From contig CALFIX010000043.1 of NCBI GenBank assembly GCA_937877515.1, positions 1 through 19,776 of the forward strand: a stretch of 19,776 nucleotides of DNA, in the 5' to 3' direction. Every line of letters begins with the position of its first letter. Position 1 is the first letter of the stretch. This document shows positions 7,185 to 14,649 of this stretch, one piece after another. The stretch is from an uncultured Treponema sp. (GTDB taxonomy: Bacteria; Spirochaetota; Spirochaetia; Treponematales; Treponemataceae). The translations under genes were made by a program, and so were the position numbers. The notes under the pieces are model-generated. The model was not told the DNA's origin. It did no database searches and worked only from the letters and a program-made list of their open reading frames with translations.

Positions 7185-7208
7185 ACCTCCTTCCGGGGTG
7201 TTTTTTTT
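7185..7208 (+). terminator. Intrinsic terminator after the sigma-factor gene
   Basis: A short stem ACCTC (7185-7189)/GGGGT (7195-7199) with a 5-nt loop is followed by eight T (7201-7208). A second hairpin, AGAGAAA/TTTCTCT (7142-7166), directly follows the stop codon and may assist. Confidence 0.5.
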
Positions 7209-7226
7209 GTTATGATAACAGCAGTT

Positions 7227-7255
7227 TTGACTTTTTATGCATATTATTTTATACT
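7227..7255 (+). promoter_or_regulatory. Promoter of the polysaccharide deacetylase gene (leaderless)
   Basis: TTGACT (7227-7232), a 17-bp spacer and TATACT (7250-7255) make a near-consensus sigma-70 promoter. Nine bases (ttgcaccac) remain before the ATG at 7265, with no ribosome site, so the mRNA should start within about 4 nt of the start codon. Confidence 0.75.
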
Positions 7256-7264
7256 TTGCACCAC

Positions 7265-8476
7265 ATGGCGCAAAAAAAAAGAATTTCTTCATCAAAAAGT
7301 AAAAATAAAAGAAAAAGAAAGTCTCGTTCAAAAGTTAATGGTGGGGTGGTATTTGCTCTGACGGTTGCAGCCATTTTAATAAGTGCTACAGTCCTTTCGT
7401 ATTTCTACGTAAATAACTCAGAAACAAAGGTTTCAAATATAGAACAGAATAAAACGAATCAGGCAAAGCCTGTAGAAAAGAGAGAGGAAAAAAAATCAGA
7501 AATCAAAGTGCAAGAAGTTCAGTCTAAGCCGTCTGCAACAGTAAGCTCTGGCCAGACAGATAAGTCAAAAGCAGATACGGCAACTGCAGCTGCGCCTTCA
7601 GCAAGCACTCCCTCTGTAAATGGTACTGTAGCAGGTTCTGCTTCAAAATCTTCCGGCACAAAAGAAACTTCGTCTCAGGCATCTTCGTCTAAGACTTCTT
7701 CTTCTCAAAAAATTGCTACTGTTTCTTCTTCCGGTGAAAAGACCATAGAGGAACTTCCTTCTTCTCGCTATAACATACCACAGGCTGTAAATAAGGCCAA
7801 GGTTTGTTTTGTTATTGATGACGCCGGTTTAAATGTTTCTAACGTTAAAAAATATACGGCACTTCCTTTTCCTGTAACAATTGCAGTTTTGCCACGTTTA
7901 AGTCATTCAAAAGACTGTGCTTACGTAGTGCGTTCCAGCGGAAAAGAGCTTATTTTACACCAGCCCATGCAGGCTCATGCTTATTCAAGCGGTACTGTGC
8001 CGGACCCCGGTGAGGGGGCAATCTTACCGGATATGTCTTCTTATGAAATTGCAGAAACAATAAAGCAGAATCTTTTAGAAATAGGGCCGAATGTAAAAGG
8101 GTTTAATAATCATGAAGGCTCATTAATTACCGAAAATTCAATAAAGATGCTTGCGATTTTGCAGGTTGCCCAGGAAAGCGGAGTTTACTTTTTAGATTCC
8201 CGCACAACGGCTTACAGTGCGGCTCCGCAGGCAGCTTTAGAGCTTGATATGAAATATATAGCCCGTTATGCTCCTTTCTTAGACCATGAAGCTACGGACA
8301 GGGATTATATGGTAAAACAGCTTTATAAGGGACTGGATGTTGCAAATAAAAATGGGTATGCTGTTATAATCGGGCATGTAGATAAAGATGTAAAAGTTCT
8401 TCCGGATTTGTTGAATGATGTTTATCCTTATCTGGTAAAAGCCGGGTATGTTATTACTACTCCTTCCAAGCTGTAG
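7265..8476 (+). CDS. Divergent polysaccharide deacetylase (DUF610/YibQ family), membrane-anchored
   Basis: The protein has 403 residues. A very basic N-terminus (MAQKKR then Lys/Arg/Ser-rich) is followed by one membrane helix (about residues 26-47) and a long low-complexity Ser/Thr/Lys/Ala linker (about 50-165). The C-terminal domain (about 175-400) is of the divergent polysaccharide deacetylase type (PF04748). Family landmarks are VCFVIDDAG, ELILHQPM, VKGFNNHEGS, GVYFLDSRT and IIGHVDKD; the Asp and His residues are the expected metal-site candidates. The domain would lie in the periplasm. The substrate is unknown for the whole family, though cell-envelope glycan is a common guess. I chose the ATG at 7265 because a strong promoter lies just before it; the open frame runs upstream to 7124, but that stretch overlaps the terminator and promoter. 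The Ser/Thr linker is probably a periplasm-spanning tether. Confidence 0.85.
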   Translation: MAQKKRISSSKSKNKRKRKSRSKVNGGVVFALTVAAILISATVLSYFYVNNSETKVSNIEQNKTNQAKPVEKREEKKSEIKVQEVQSKPSATVSSGQTDKSKADTATAAAPSASTPSVNGTVAGSASKSSGTKETSSQASSSKTSSSQKIATVSSSGEKTIEELPSSRYNIPQAVNKAKVCFVIDDAGLNVSNVKKYTALPFPVTIAVLPRLSHSKDCAYVVRSSGKELILHQPMQAHAYSSGTVPDPGEGAILPDMSSYEIAETIKQNLLEIGPNVKGFNNHEGSLITENSIKMLAILQVAQESGVYFLDSRTTAYSAAPQAALELDMKYIARYAPFLDHEATDRDYMVKQLYKGLDVANKNGYAVIIGHVDKDVKVLPDLLNDVYPYLVKAGYVITTPSKL

Positions 8477-8510
8477 TAGTAAAATATGTATATTGAGAAA
8501 TTATAATTCA

Positions 8511-8542
8511 GTTAAGACTTGCAACCGCTGGCAGGTTTTAAC
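8511..8542 (+). promoter_or_regulatory. Long stem-loop upstream of tsaD
   Basis: GTTAAGACTTGC (8511-8522) pairs with GCAGGTTTTAAC (8531-8542) over 12 bp, including two G-U pairs, around the loop aaccgctg. It ends 24 nt before the tsaD ATG, and the ribosome site GGAG follows at about 8557. No U-tract follows, so a simple terminator of the upstream gene is unlikely. A processing or regulatory structure fits better. Confidence 0.5.
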
Positions 8543-8566
8543 TTAATAGAATATTTGGAGACTTTC

Positions 8567-9604
8567 ATGGTTGTACTTGGTATTGAAAGCAGTTGTGACG
8601 AAACAGCCGCCGCTATTGTAAAGGACGGTAAAGAAATTCTAAGTAATGTGGTGGCAACTCAAATTCCTTTTCATGAGGTGTATAAGGGAGTTGTTCCAGA
8701 AATTGCAAGTCGTAAGCATGCAGAATGGATTTTGCCGGTTGTGCGTCAGTGTCTAGAGGAAGCAAAGCTTTCTTTTGAAGACATAGATGCCATAGCAAGT
8801 ACAAATCGTCCGGGGCTCATGGGCTCTTTACTTGTCGGACTTACTTTTGGAAAAACTCTCGCATGGGCTTTAGGTAAGCCGTTTTATGCAGTAAACCACA
8901 TGCAGGGGCACATGTATGCGGCACATCTTGTAAATGACATTCAGTATCCGTACATTGGTCTTTTAGTGAGCGGCGGTCACAGCATTATTGCCAGAGTAAC
9001 AGGCTTTGATGAATTTGAAATTTTAGGTACTACAATTGATGACAGTGTTGGTGAAGCTTTTGATAAAGTTGCAAAGTTTTATGATTTAGGTTATCCGGGA
9101 GGAGTTATAATCGATCGGCTTTCTAAAGAAGGAGACCCGAAGGCTTATTCTTTTCCAATGCCAAAGATGGACAAAGGAGAACACCGTTATGATGTATCCT
9201 TCAGCGGTTTAAAAACTGCCGTAATACATCAGAGCGAAATGTTTTTAAATAAGGGCTATGAAAAAAGTGTTGCCAATATAGCGGCATCCTTTCAGGAAAC
9301 AGCCTGTCGCACTCTTGTAAGCAGACTTTTGCGTGCGGTAGAAGATACAGGCCTTACAACAGTTGTTGCAGGTGGCGGAGTTGCGGCAAATTCCAGACTT
9401 AGGGCTATGCTTTCTGAACATAAAGAATTAAACTGCATTTTTCCGCCGTTAAAGCTTTGTGGCGACAATGGGGCTATGATTGCAGGTGTTGCCTATCATT
9501 TTCTTTCTCGTGGCGAGACATCTCCTTTAAATACAACTGCTTGTGCTCGTATTCCTCAGTTTAAAAGAGGTTTGGCAAACTTAGAAGCTTTTGGGCGTAG
9601 GTAA
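8567..9604 (+). CDS. tsaD: tRNA N6-threonylcarbamoyladenosine transferase subunit TsaD
   Basis: TsaD transfers the threonylcarbamoyl group from TC-AMP to A37 of ANN-decoding tRNAs, working with TsaB and TsaE in the cytoplasm. The 345-residue length is normal. The ASKHA start VVLGIESSCDETAAAIV, the metal-binding HMQGH motif (H111, H115), LLVSGGHS, GGVIIDRLS and the nucleotide-binding VVAGGGVAANSRLR are all present. The ATG at 8567 follows GGAG at the right distance and gives the canonical family N-terminus; a TTG start at 8519 would add 16 non-family residues and overlap a hairpin. The next gene starts one base after the stop, so the two are probably translated together. Confidence 0.95.
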   Translation: MVVLGIESSCDETAAAIVKDGKEILSNVVATQIPFHEVYKGVVPEIASRKHAEWILPVVRQCLEEAKLSFEDIDAIASTNRPGLMGSLLVGLTFGKTLAWALGKPFYAVNHMQGHMYAAHLVNDIQYPYIGLLVSGGHSIIARVTGFDEFEILGTTIDDSVGEAFDKVAKFYDLGYPGGVIIDRLSKEGDPKAYSFPMPKMDKGEHRYDVSFSGLKTAVIHQSEMFLNKGYEKSVANIAASFQETACRTLVSRLLRAVEDTGLTTVVAGGGVAANSRLRAMLSEHKELNCIFPPLKLCGDNGAMIAGVAYHFLSRGETSPLNTTACARIPQFKRGLANLEAFGRR

Positions 9605-9605
9605 T

Positions 9606-10391
9606 ATGGCAGGTAAGGTATTAGGGCAGAGAGAAAGGCTTGATAAGGTTCTAGCAAACCATGGTTTTGGGACCCGTAAAGAAGTAAAACATTTAATTCA
9701 TTTTGGCAGAGTTACATTGAATGGGAGCGTTTGCCGTGACGACGCTGTTCATGTAAATTTAGAAACTGATGAAATTTGCGTAGATGGTAAAGCCTTAGAA
9801 GTAAAGTTAAATGCCTACATTATGATGAACAAACCTGCCGGCTATGTATGTGCTTCTAAAGATGGTCTTCACGAAACCGTTTTTTCTCTGCTGGGAGAAG
9901 AATTGAACCGCAATTATTTGGGCGGCTCACTGCAGCTTGTAGGACGCCTTGACATAGACACGGAAGGCCTTTTGATTTTTACAAGTGACGGTGCATTAAA
10001 TCATTACATAACTTCTCCACAAAATAAAATTCCAAAAACTTACTTTGTACGCTTAAAAGATAAAATTCTTCCCGGTAATGAAGAAGGGCAGCAGGATGAT
10101 TATGTAAAAAAACTTTCTTTAGGTATGCATATTGAAGCCGAAGGAAATGAAGGCGAAGCCGACTGTCTTCCTGCTCATTTAGAGTGGAAAACTCAAGATG
10201 AAGCCTGCCTTACAGTTTATGAAGGAAAATACCATGAGGTAAAACGTCTTTTTAAGGCTTTGGGTAACGAAGTTATTTATCTTAAGCGCTTAAAAATTAA
10301 CGGGCTTACATTAGATGAGTCTTTACCCAAAGGTTCATGGCGGGAGCTTACAAGTGAAGAGTATGCCCTTTTATTAGATAAAAAAATTTGA
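9606..10391 (+). CDS. RsuA/RluB-family rRNA pseudouridine synthase with S4 domain
   Basis: The protein has 261 residues. Residues about 8-60 form an S4 RNA-binding domain (RLDKVLANHGFGTRKEVKHL). A KPAG-containing strand (YIMMNKPAGYVC) and the catalytic GRLDIDTEGLLIFTSDG follow, with nucleophile D116. The C-terminal EGKYHEVKRLFKALGNEV block is intact. The family modifies single uridines in 16S or 23S rRNA; which one cannot be told from sequence. It is a clear paralogue of the S4-less enzyme at 1298-1900. The ATG at 9606 is one base after the tsaD stop, with AGG just upstream. An in-frame TTG at 9591 is a less likely alternative. It is probably in an operon with tsaD and, 36 bp downstream, fhs. 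Confidence 0.9.
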   Translation: MAGKVLGQRERLDKVLANHGFGTRKEVKHLIHFGRVTLNGSVCRDDAVHVNLETDEICVDGKALEVKLNAYIMMNKPAGYVCASKDGLHETVFSLLGEELNRNYLGGSLQLVGRLDIDTEGLLIFTSDGALNHYITSPQNKIPKTYFVRLKDKILPGNEEGQQDDYVKKLSLGMHIEAEGNEGEADCLPAHLEWKTQDEACLTVYEGKYHEVKRLFKALGNEVIYLKRLKINGLTLDESLPKGSWRELTSEEYALLLDKKI

Positions 10392-10427
10392 TAGACTAAG
10401 AAAAATCCCCAGAAGAAGAGGAGTTAT

Positions 10428-12110
10428 ATGTTAACAGATATTCAGATTGCACAGCAAAATAAAATGCTTCCGGTTTTAGATGTTGCAAAAAAAATAAATC
10501 TTACAGAAGATGATTTAGATTTTTATGGTAATTATAAAGCAAAGCTTACATTTAAAAAACTGAATGAGCTTCAGAGGAAAGCCAAAGATTCATCTAAAAA
10601 TTCAAAATTAATTCTTGTTACTGCAATGACTCCGACTGCTGCAGGCGAAGGAAAATCTACCGTAACAATTGCGTTGGGAGATGCTTTACGTCATATAGGT
10701 AAGAACAGCGTCATAGCGCTAAGGGAACCCAGCTTAGGTCCATGCTTTGGTGTAAAAGGCGGGGCCTGTGGCGGAGGTTACGCACAGGTTGTTCCTATGG
10801 AAGACATAAACCTTCACTTTACAGGAGACATTCACGCAATTACTGCCGCAAACAATTTAATGGCAGCGTTAATAGACAATCACATTCAGCAGGGAAACAA
10901 ACTTGGTCTGGACCCACGCACAATAAGCTGGAAACGCTGCGTAGACTTAAACGACAGGGCTCTTCGCAATGTTGTAATAGGTTTAGGCGGTCGCATTGAC
11001 GGTGTTCCGAGGGAGTCTCACTTTCAGATTTCTGTTGCAAGCGAAATTATGGCTATTGTATGTCTTTCTAAAAGCATCAGCGAGTTAAAAGAGAGAATTT
11101 CTAAAATCACGATTGGTGAAACATATTCAAAGAGACGGGTTACATTTGGAGAACTTAAATGCACAGGGGCAATAGCTGCACTCTTAAAGGATGCAATTCG
11201 TCCTAACCTTGTTCAGACATTAGAGCACACTCCAACTTTCATTCACGGAGGACCTTTTGCAAACATTGCACATGGCTGTAACTCTGTAAACGCAACTCTC
11301 TGTGCCATGGCAACCGGAGACTACGTTGTAACGGAAGCAGGTTTTGCTGCAGATTTAGGAGCAGAAAAATTCTTTGACATAAAGTGCCGCTCGGCAGGTT
11401 TGACTCCTTCCTGTGCAGTTATTGTTGCAACTGTAAGGGCTCTAAAAATGCACGGCGGAGTTTTAAAATCAGACTTAGAAAAAGAAAATCTTACTGCCAT
11501 AGAAAAGGGCTTTGAAAATCTGGCAGCCCACATTACAAATACAAAAAATTTCGGAATTCCTGTTGTTGTAGCCCTTAATAAATTTGTAAGCGACACAGAT
11601 GCAGAAATTGAACTTGTAAAAAAACTTTGTAGCGAATACAAAACAGAAGCTATTCTCTGTGAAGGCTGGGAAAAGGGCGGAAAAGGAGCAACATCTCTTG
11701 CAGAAAAGGTTGTTTCTCTTTGCGACGAAAAATCTTCTTTCAAGTACCTTTATGATGAAAGCCTTTCTCTGAAGGAGAAAATTGAAACGCTTGCTACAAA
11801 AATTTACCACGCAGAATATGTAGAGTTTGATTCAAAGGCAGAAAAGAAACTTAAAGCTTATGAAGAAGCAGGCTTTGGAAATCTTCCAATCTGCATGGCA
11901 AAAACGCAGAATTCCATAAGCCACGATAAAGCCTGTTTAGGTTCTCCTAATGGATACCCTTTCCCCATCAGAGACGTTCAGCTTTATAGTGGTGCAGGGT
12001 TTGTTGTAGCTTTTGCAGGGGACATTGTAGATATGCCGGGTCTTCCAAAAGCTCCGTCAGCTCTAAATATTGATGTAGATGATGACGGAGTTATAAGCGG
12101 ATTATTCTAA
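10428..12110 (+). CDS. fhs: Formate-tetrahydrofolate ligase
   Basis: Fhs joins formate to tetrahydrofolate with ATP to give 10-formyl-THF, feeding purine and one-carbon metabolism and, in acetogens, the Wood-Ljungdahl methyl branch. The 560-residue length fits the family. The ATP-binding loop PTAAGEGKST (residues 69-78) is present with Ser where Thr is common. The family block PSLGPCFGVKGGACGGGYAQ and the downstream HFTGDIHAI, EAGFAADLGAEKF and GDIVDMPGLP segments are intact. A strong ribosome site (AGAGGAG) is placed 4 nt before the ATG. The gene follows the pseudouridine synthase closely and ends one base from the end of the convergent thrH, with no terminator between. No other acetogenesis genes are visible, so a housekeeping folate role is the safer reading. 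Confidence 0.95.
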   Translation: MLTDIQIAQQNKMLPVLDVAKKINLTEDDLDFYGNYKAKLTFKKLNELQRKAKDSSKNSKLILVTAMTPTAAGEGKSTVTIALGDALRHIGKNSVIALREPSLGPCFGVKGGACGGGYAQVVPMEDINLHFTGDIHAITAANNLMAALIDNHIQQGNKLGLDPRTISWKRCVDLNDRALRNVVIGLGGRIDGVPRESHFQISVASEIMAIVCLSKSISELKERISKITIGETYSKRRVTFGELKCTGAIAALLKDAIRPNLVQTLEHTPTFIHGGPFANIAHGCNSVNATLCAMATGDYVVTEAGFAADLGAEKFFDIKCRSAGLTPSCAVIVATVRALKMHGGVLKSDLEKENLTAIEKGFENLAAHITNTKNFGIPVVVALNKFVSDTDAEIELVKKLCSEYKTEAILCEGWEKGGKGATSLAEKVVSLCDEKSSFKYLYDESLSLKEKIETLATKIYHAEYVEFDSKAEKKLKAYEEAGFGNLPICMAKTQNSISHDKACLGSPNGYPFPIRDVQLYSGAGFVVAFAGDIVDMPGLPKAPSALNIDVDDDGVISGLF

Positions 12111-12111
12111 A

Positions 12112-12711
12112 TTAAAGCGACTCTTTTATGGCCTTCAAAAGTTCATCGTAGCTTTCAAAGGCTGGTAAATTAGGATTGTCTTTTTTAATCTGTTCTGTGC
12201 TGCGGAATAAAAAGCCTGCCTTACTTGCTTTTATCATTGCAAGGTCGTTGTGGCTGTCTCCGCTTGCAATTGTTTCGTAGCCAATGGACTGTAAAGCTTT
12301 TACAGTTGTAAGCTTACTCTGAGGGCATCTCATCTTAAAGCCTGTAATTTCGCCGTTTTCTGAAACTTCCAGTGTGTTGCAGAAGATTGTAGGCCATCCA
12401 AGTTTTTTCATAAGAGGGGTTGCAAACTGCGTAAATGTGTCGCTTATGATAATTACTTGAGTAATGCTTCTAAGCTCATCTAAAAATTCTTTTGCTCCCG
12501 GTAGAGGATCTATTTTTGCAATAGTATCCTGAATTTCTTTTAAGCCAAGTCCGTGCTCTTTTAAAATATTTATACGCCAGTTCATAAGCTTATCGTAATC
12601 CGGCTCATCGCGTGTTGTTCGCTTTAATTCTGGAATGCCAGAAGCTTCTGCAAACGCAATCCATATTTCAGGCACTAAAACGCCTTCTAAGTCTAAGCAG
12701 ACAATATTCAT
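12112..12711 (-). CDS. thrH: ThrH-type phosphoserine phosphatase / homoserine phosphotransferase (HAD family)
   Basis: This 199-residue HAD-superfamily enzyme closely resembles Pseudomonas ThrH as I recall it: both begin with a CLDLEGVLVPEIWIAFAE stretch and share TTRD-PDYD. Motif I is D7-L-E9-G-V, which departs from the usual DxD in the same way as ThrH. Motif II is SDT (90-92), and motif III/IV is K133 with GDSHND (151-156). ThrH dephosphorylates phosphoserine (last step of serine synthesis) and can transfer the phosphate to homoserine, helping threonine synthesis. The start has AGAGG 8 nt upstream. The gene diverges from cimA, which makes the 2-ketobutyrate precursor for isoleucine by a threonine-independent route. 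The pairing hints at an amino-acid synthesis locus, although the two are not co-transcribed. Confidence 0.85.
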   Translation of the reverse strand: MNIVCLDLEGVLVPEIWIAFAEASGIPELKRTTRDEPDYDKLMNWRINILKEHGLGLKEIQDTIAKIDPLPGAKEFLDELRSITQVIIISDTFTQFATPLMKKLGWPTIFCNTLEVSENGEITGFKMRCPQSKLTTVKALQSIGYETIASGDSHNDLAMIKASKAGFLFRSTEQIKKDNPNLPAFESYDELLKAIKESL

Positions 12712-12745
12712 AAAATTACCTCTCGAATGTTTTTTTTATTTGCGA

Positions 12746-12774
12746 ATGCTAGCACATTTTTTTTTATCTAACAA
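12746..12774 (-). promoter_or_regulatory. thrH promoter
   Basis: On the minus strand TTGTTA (12769-12774) lies 17 bp from TAGCAT (12746-12751). The predicted leader is about 28 nt and contains AGAGG, so unlike cimA this gene has a conventional leader. Confidence 0.5.
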
Positions 12775-12786
12775 GCTCTATACGAG

Positions 12787-12875
12787 AAACTTACGCCTGT
12801 TACGAAATAGCGTAACTTGAAGTTGCCTTTGAGTTTGACCAGTAAAATGCGTGCATTCTTGGGCAGGGGCCCCCG
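12787..12875 (-). repeat. Intergenic hairpin repeat, copy D (minus orientation)
   Basis: Read on the minus strand, 12816-12787 matches 18161-18190 of copy B at 26 of 30 positions, including the CGCTA-TTCGTAAC hairpin and the GGCGTA-GTTT core. The outer part (to about 12875, containing GGGGCCCC) is only loosely like the other copies. It lies between divergent thrH and cimA and points at thrH. Confidence 0.55.
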
Positions 12876-12884
12876 TATAACACA

Positions 12885-12930
12885 GCGAAAGAAAAATGCG
12901 TCCTATTGGTTAACGCATAAATTTTCTCGC
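12885..12930. repeat. Imperfect inverted repeat between thrH and cimA
   Basis: GCG (12885-12887), AGAAAA (12890-12895) and ATGCGT (12896-12901) pair with ACGCAT (12913-12918), TTTTCT (12922-12927) and CGC (12928-12930), around an 11-nt loop. The 15 bp are interrupted by small bulges. It lies upstream of the cimA promoter, so it would not be in the cimA mRNA. It could be a DNA cruciform, a protein site or part of a small RNA. Confidence 0.45.
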
Positions 12931-12961
12931 TTTAAGTGGGTACCGTTTAAAAAATACTTAG

Positions 12962-12991
12962 TTTACACAACTCTAGTTTTTTTTGTATAAT
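12962..12991 (+). promoter_or_regulatory. cimA promoter, placed for a leaderless mRNA
   Basis: TTTACA (12962-12967), 18 bp, TATAAT (12986-12991). Seven bases follow before the ATG at 12999, so transcription should start at the initiation codon itself. The alternative ATG at 12990 lies inside the -10 box and cannot be the start of such a transcript. Confidence 0.75.
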
Positions 12992-12998
12992 GCTAGCC

Positions 12999-14597
12999 AT
13001 GGCAAAAGTTATAGATATCTTAGATTCCACTTTACGCGATGGCTCCCAGGGAGAAGGCATCAGTTATTCTGTTCAGGATAAAATACATATTGTAGAAGCT
13101 CTTGATGAGCTTGGCGTAAAATACATAGAAGCCGGAAACCCAGGCAGTAACCCAAAAGACATGGAGTTTTTTCAGAAGGCTAAAGAATTAAAGTTAAAAA
13201 ATGCCCGCCTTGTTGCTTTTGGTTCTACACGTCGTAAAGCTACAGCTTGTGCAGAAGACGGCAACCTGCAAAGTCTTTTGGCTGCAGGTACAGATGATGT
13301 TGTAATCTTTGGTAAAAGCTGGGACTTTCAGGTAACGGAAATCTTACATGCCTCTTTGGAAGAAAATCTAGATATGATTCGCGAAACCTGCGAGTATCTT
13401 ACAAAACGCGGTAAAAATGTTATGTACGACGCAGAACACTTTTTTACCGGCTATCAGAAAAATGCAGAATATGCAATGAAAACTCTTAGGGCTGCTGTTG
13501 ATGGCGGAGCTACAGTTTTAATTCTGTGCGAAACAAAGGGCGGCTGCATGCTTAACGAATGCCGTGAAATTACAAGTGCTGTCGTAAAAGAATTTTCCAA
13601 TGTGGTAAAAATAGGAATCCACACTCACAATGATTCAGGTCTTGCTGTTGCAAATACTCTTTCTGCCGTCGAATGCGGTGCTACTCATGTTCAAGGTGTT
13701 TTGCTTGGTTTTGGAGAACGTACAGGAAACGCAAACCTTTCTACAATTATTGCAGATTTACAGCTTAAGATGGGCTATTCTTGTATTCCAGAAGAAAATA
13801 TAAAAAATCTAACCCCAATATGCAAGCGCGTTGCAGAAATAACAAATATTACTTTGGAGCCGGGACTTCCTTATGTAGGACAAAATGCTTTTGCTCATAA
13901 AGCTGGTATGCACATAGATGCTGTAATAAAAAATCCTCTTGCGTATGAACATATTGCGCCAGAAACTGTTGGTAATGAAAGAGTGTTCTTAATGAGCGAA
14001 GTTGCAGGTCGCAGTATGATTATAGAGAAGATTCAAAAATTTGACTCTTCTATTACAAAAGATTCTCCTGTGGTTTCTAACATCGTAAAAGAAGTAAAAG
14101 AAAAAGAACATCAAGGTTATCAGTTTGAAGGTGCCGACGGTAGTTTTGAACTTTTGGTACGCAAAGCAATTGGTAAGTATCAGAGTTTCTTTAAACTTCA
14201 CTATTACAAGACAAGTGGCGAAATTCCTTTAGTAGAAAAAGGTCTTTACGCTTTTGCTCAGTTAAAAATAGATGTAGACGGTCATATTCAGATTGCAGCA
14301 GGTGAGGGTAATGGTCCTGTTAATGCCTTGGACAACGCCCTCCGCTCTGCTTTAAAACCTTTCTACCCGAGCGTGGAACAGATTCACTTAACGGACTATA
14401 AGGTAAGAGTTTTAGACAGTAAGAGTGCAACTGCAAGTAAGGTTCGTGTTCTTATAGAAAGCTCTGACGGCACTGACAGCTGGGCAACTATGGGAGTAAG
14501 CTGCGACGTTGTAGAAGCTTCCTGGCTTGCACTTGTAGATTCCTTTGAATATAAGCTTATTAAAGATATAGAAAAGAAATATCAAAAGCTTATATAA
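12999..14597 (+). CDS. cimA: (R)-citramalate synthase
   Basis: CimA condenses pyruvate and acetyl-CoA to (R)-citramalate, the first step of the threonine-independent route to 2-ketobutyrate and isoleucine. The 532-residue protein is of the long CimA/LeuA type. The TIM-barrel catalytic domain starts ILDSTLRDGSQ (R13, D14), carries the metal-binding HTHNDSGLAVANT and GFGERTGNANL, and is followed by GQNAFAHKAGMHIDAV. A C-terminal LeuA-type allosteric dimer domain (about 395-525) is present, as expected for feedback control by isoleucine. The DGSQGEGISYS motif is the CimA form rather than that of 2-isopropylmalate or homocitrate synthases. I chose the ATG at 12999 because the -10 box overlaps the earlier ATG and because homologues start just before the LRDG motif. 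An intrinsic terminator follows. Confidence 0.92.
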   Translation: MAKVIDILDSTLRDGSQGEGISYSVQDKIHIVEALDELGVKYIEAGNPGSNPKDMEFFQKAKELKLKNARLVAFGSTRRKATACAEDGNLQSLLAAGTDDVVIFGKSWDFQVTEILHASLEENLDMIRETCEYLTKRGKNVMYDAEHFFTGYQKNAEYAMKTLRAAVDGGATVLILCETKGGCMLNECREITSAVVKEFSNVVKIGIHTHNDSGLAVANTLSAVECGATHVQGVLLGFGERTGNANLSTIIADLQLKMGYSCIPEENIKNLTPICKRVAEITNITLEPGLPYVGQNAFAHKAGMHIDAVIKNPLAYEHIAPETVGNERVFLMSEVAGRSMIIEKIQKFDSSITKDSPVVSNIVKEVKEKEHQGYQFEGADGSFELLVRKAIGKYQSFFKLHYYKTSGEIPLVEKGLYAFAQLKIDVDGHIQIAAGEGNGPVNALDNALRSALKPFYPSVEQIHLTDYKVRVLDSKSATASKVRVLIESSDGTDSWATMGVSCDVVEASWLALVDSFEYKLIKDIEKKYQKLI

Positions 14598-14608
14598 GGC
14601 TTTGCGGT

Positions 14609-14646
14609 AAAAGCTGGAACGAAGTTTTTTGTTCCGGCTTTTTTTT
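14609..14646 (+). terminator. Intrinsic terminator after cimA
   Basis: AAGCTGGAAC (14611-14620) pairs with GTTCCGGCTT (14631-14640) around a 10-nt loop, with one G-U pair, and runs into eight T (14639-14646). On the minus strand the same stem is followed by only a short T run, so it may also serve the convergent GGDEF gene. Confidence 0.85.
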
Positions 14647-14649
14647 ATT

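Noticed and set aside
7124..7264. Longer N-terminus of the deacetylase (47 extra residues)
   Set aside because: The stretch covers the sigma gene's 3' end, a terminator hairpin with T8 and a near-consensus promoter, and has no ribosome site.
11321..11810. Minus-strand ORFs inside fhs
   Set aside because: They lie wholly within a well-recognised gene, lack family motifs and ribosome sites, and reflect its codon pattern.
12931..12946. T-box-like GTGGGTACCG ahead of cimA
   Set aside because: It resembles the T-box core only loosely and lies upstream of the predicted cimA transcription start, so it would not be in the mRNA.
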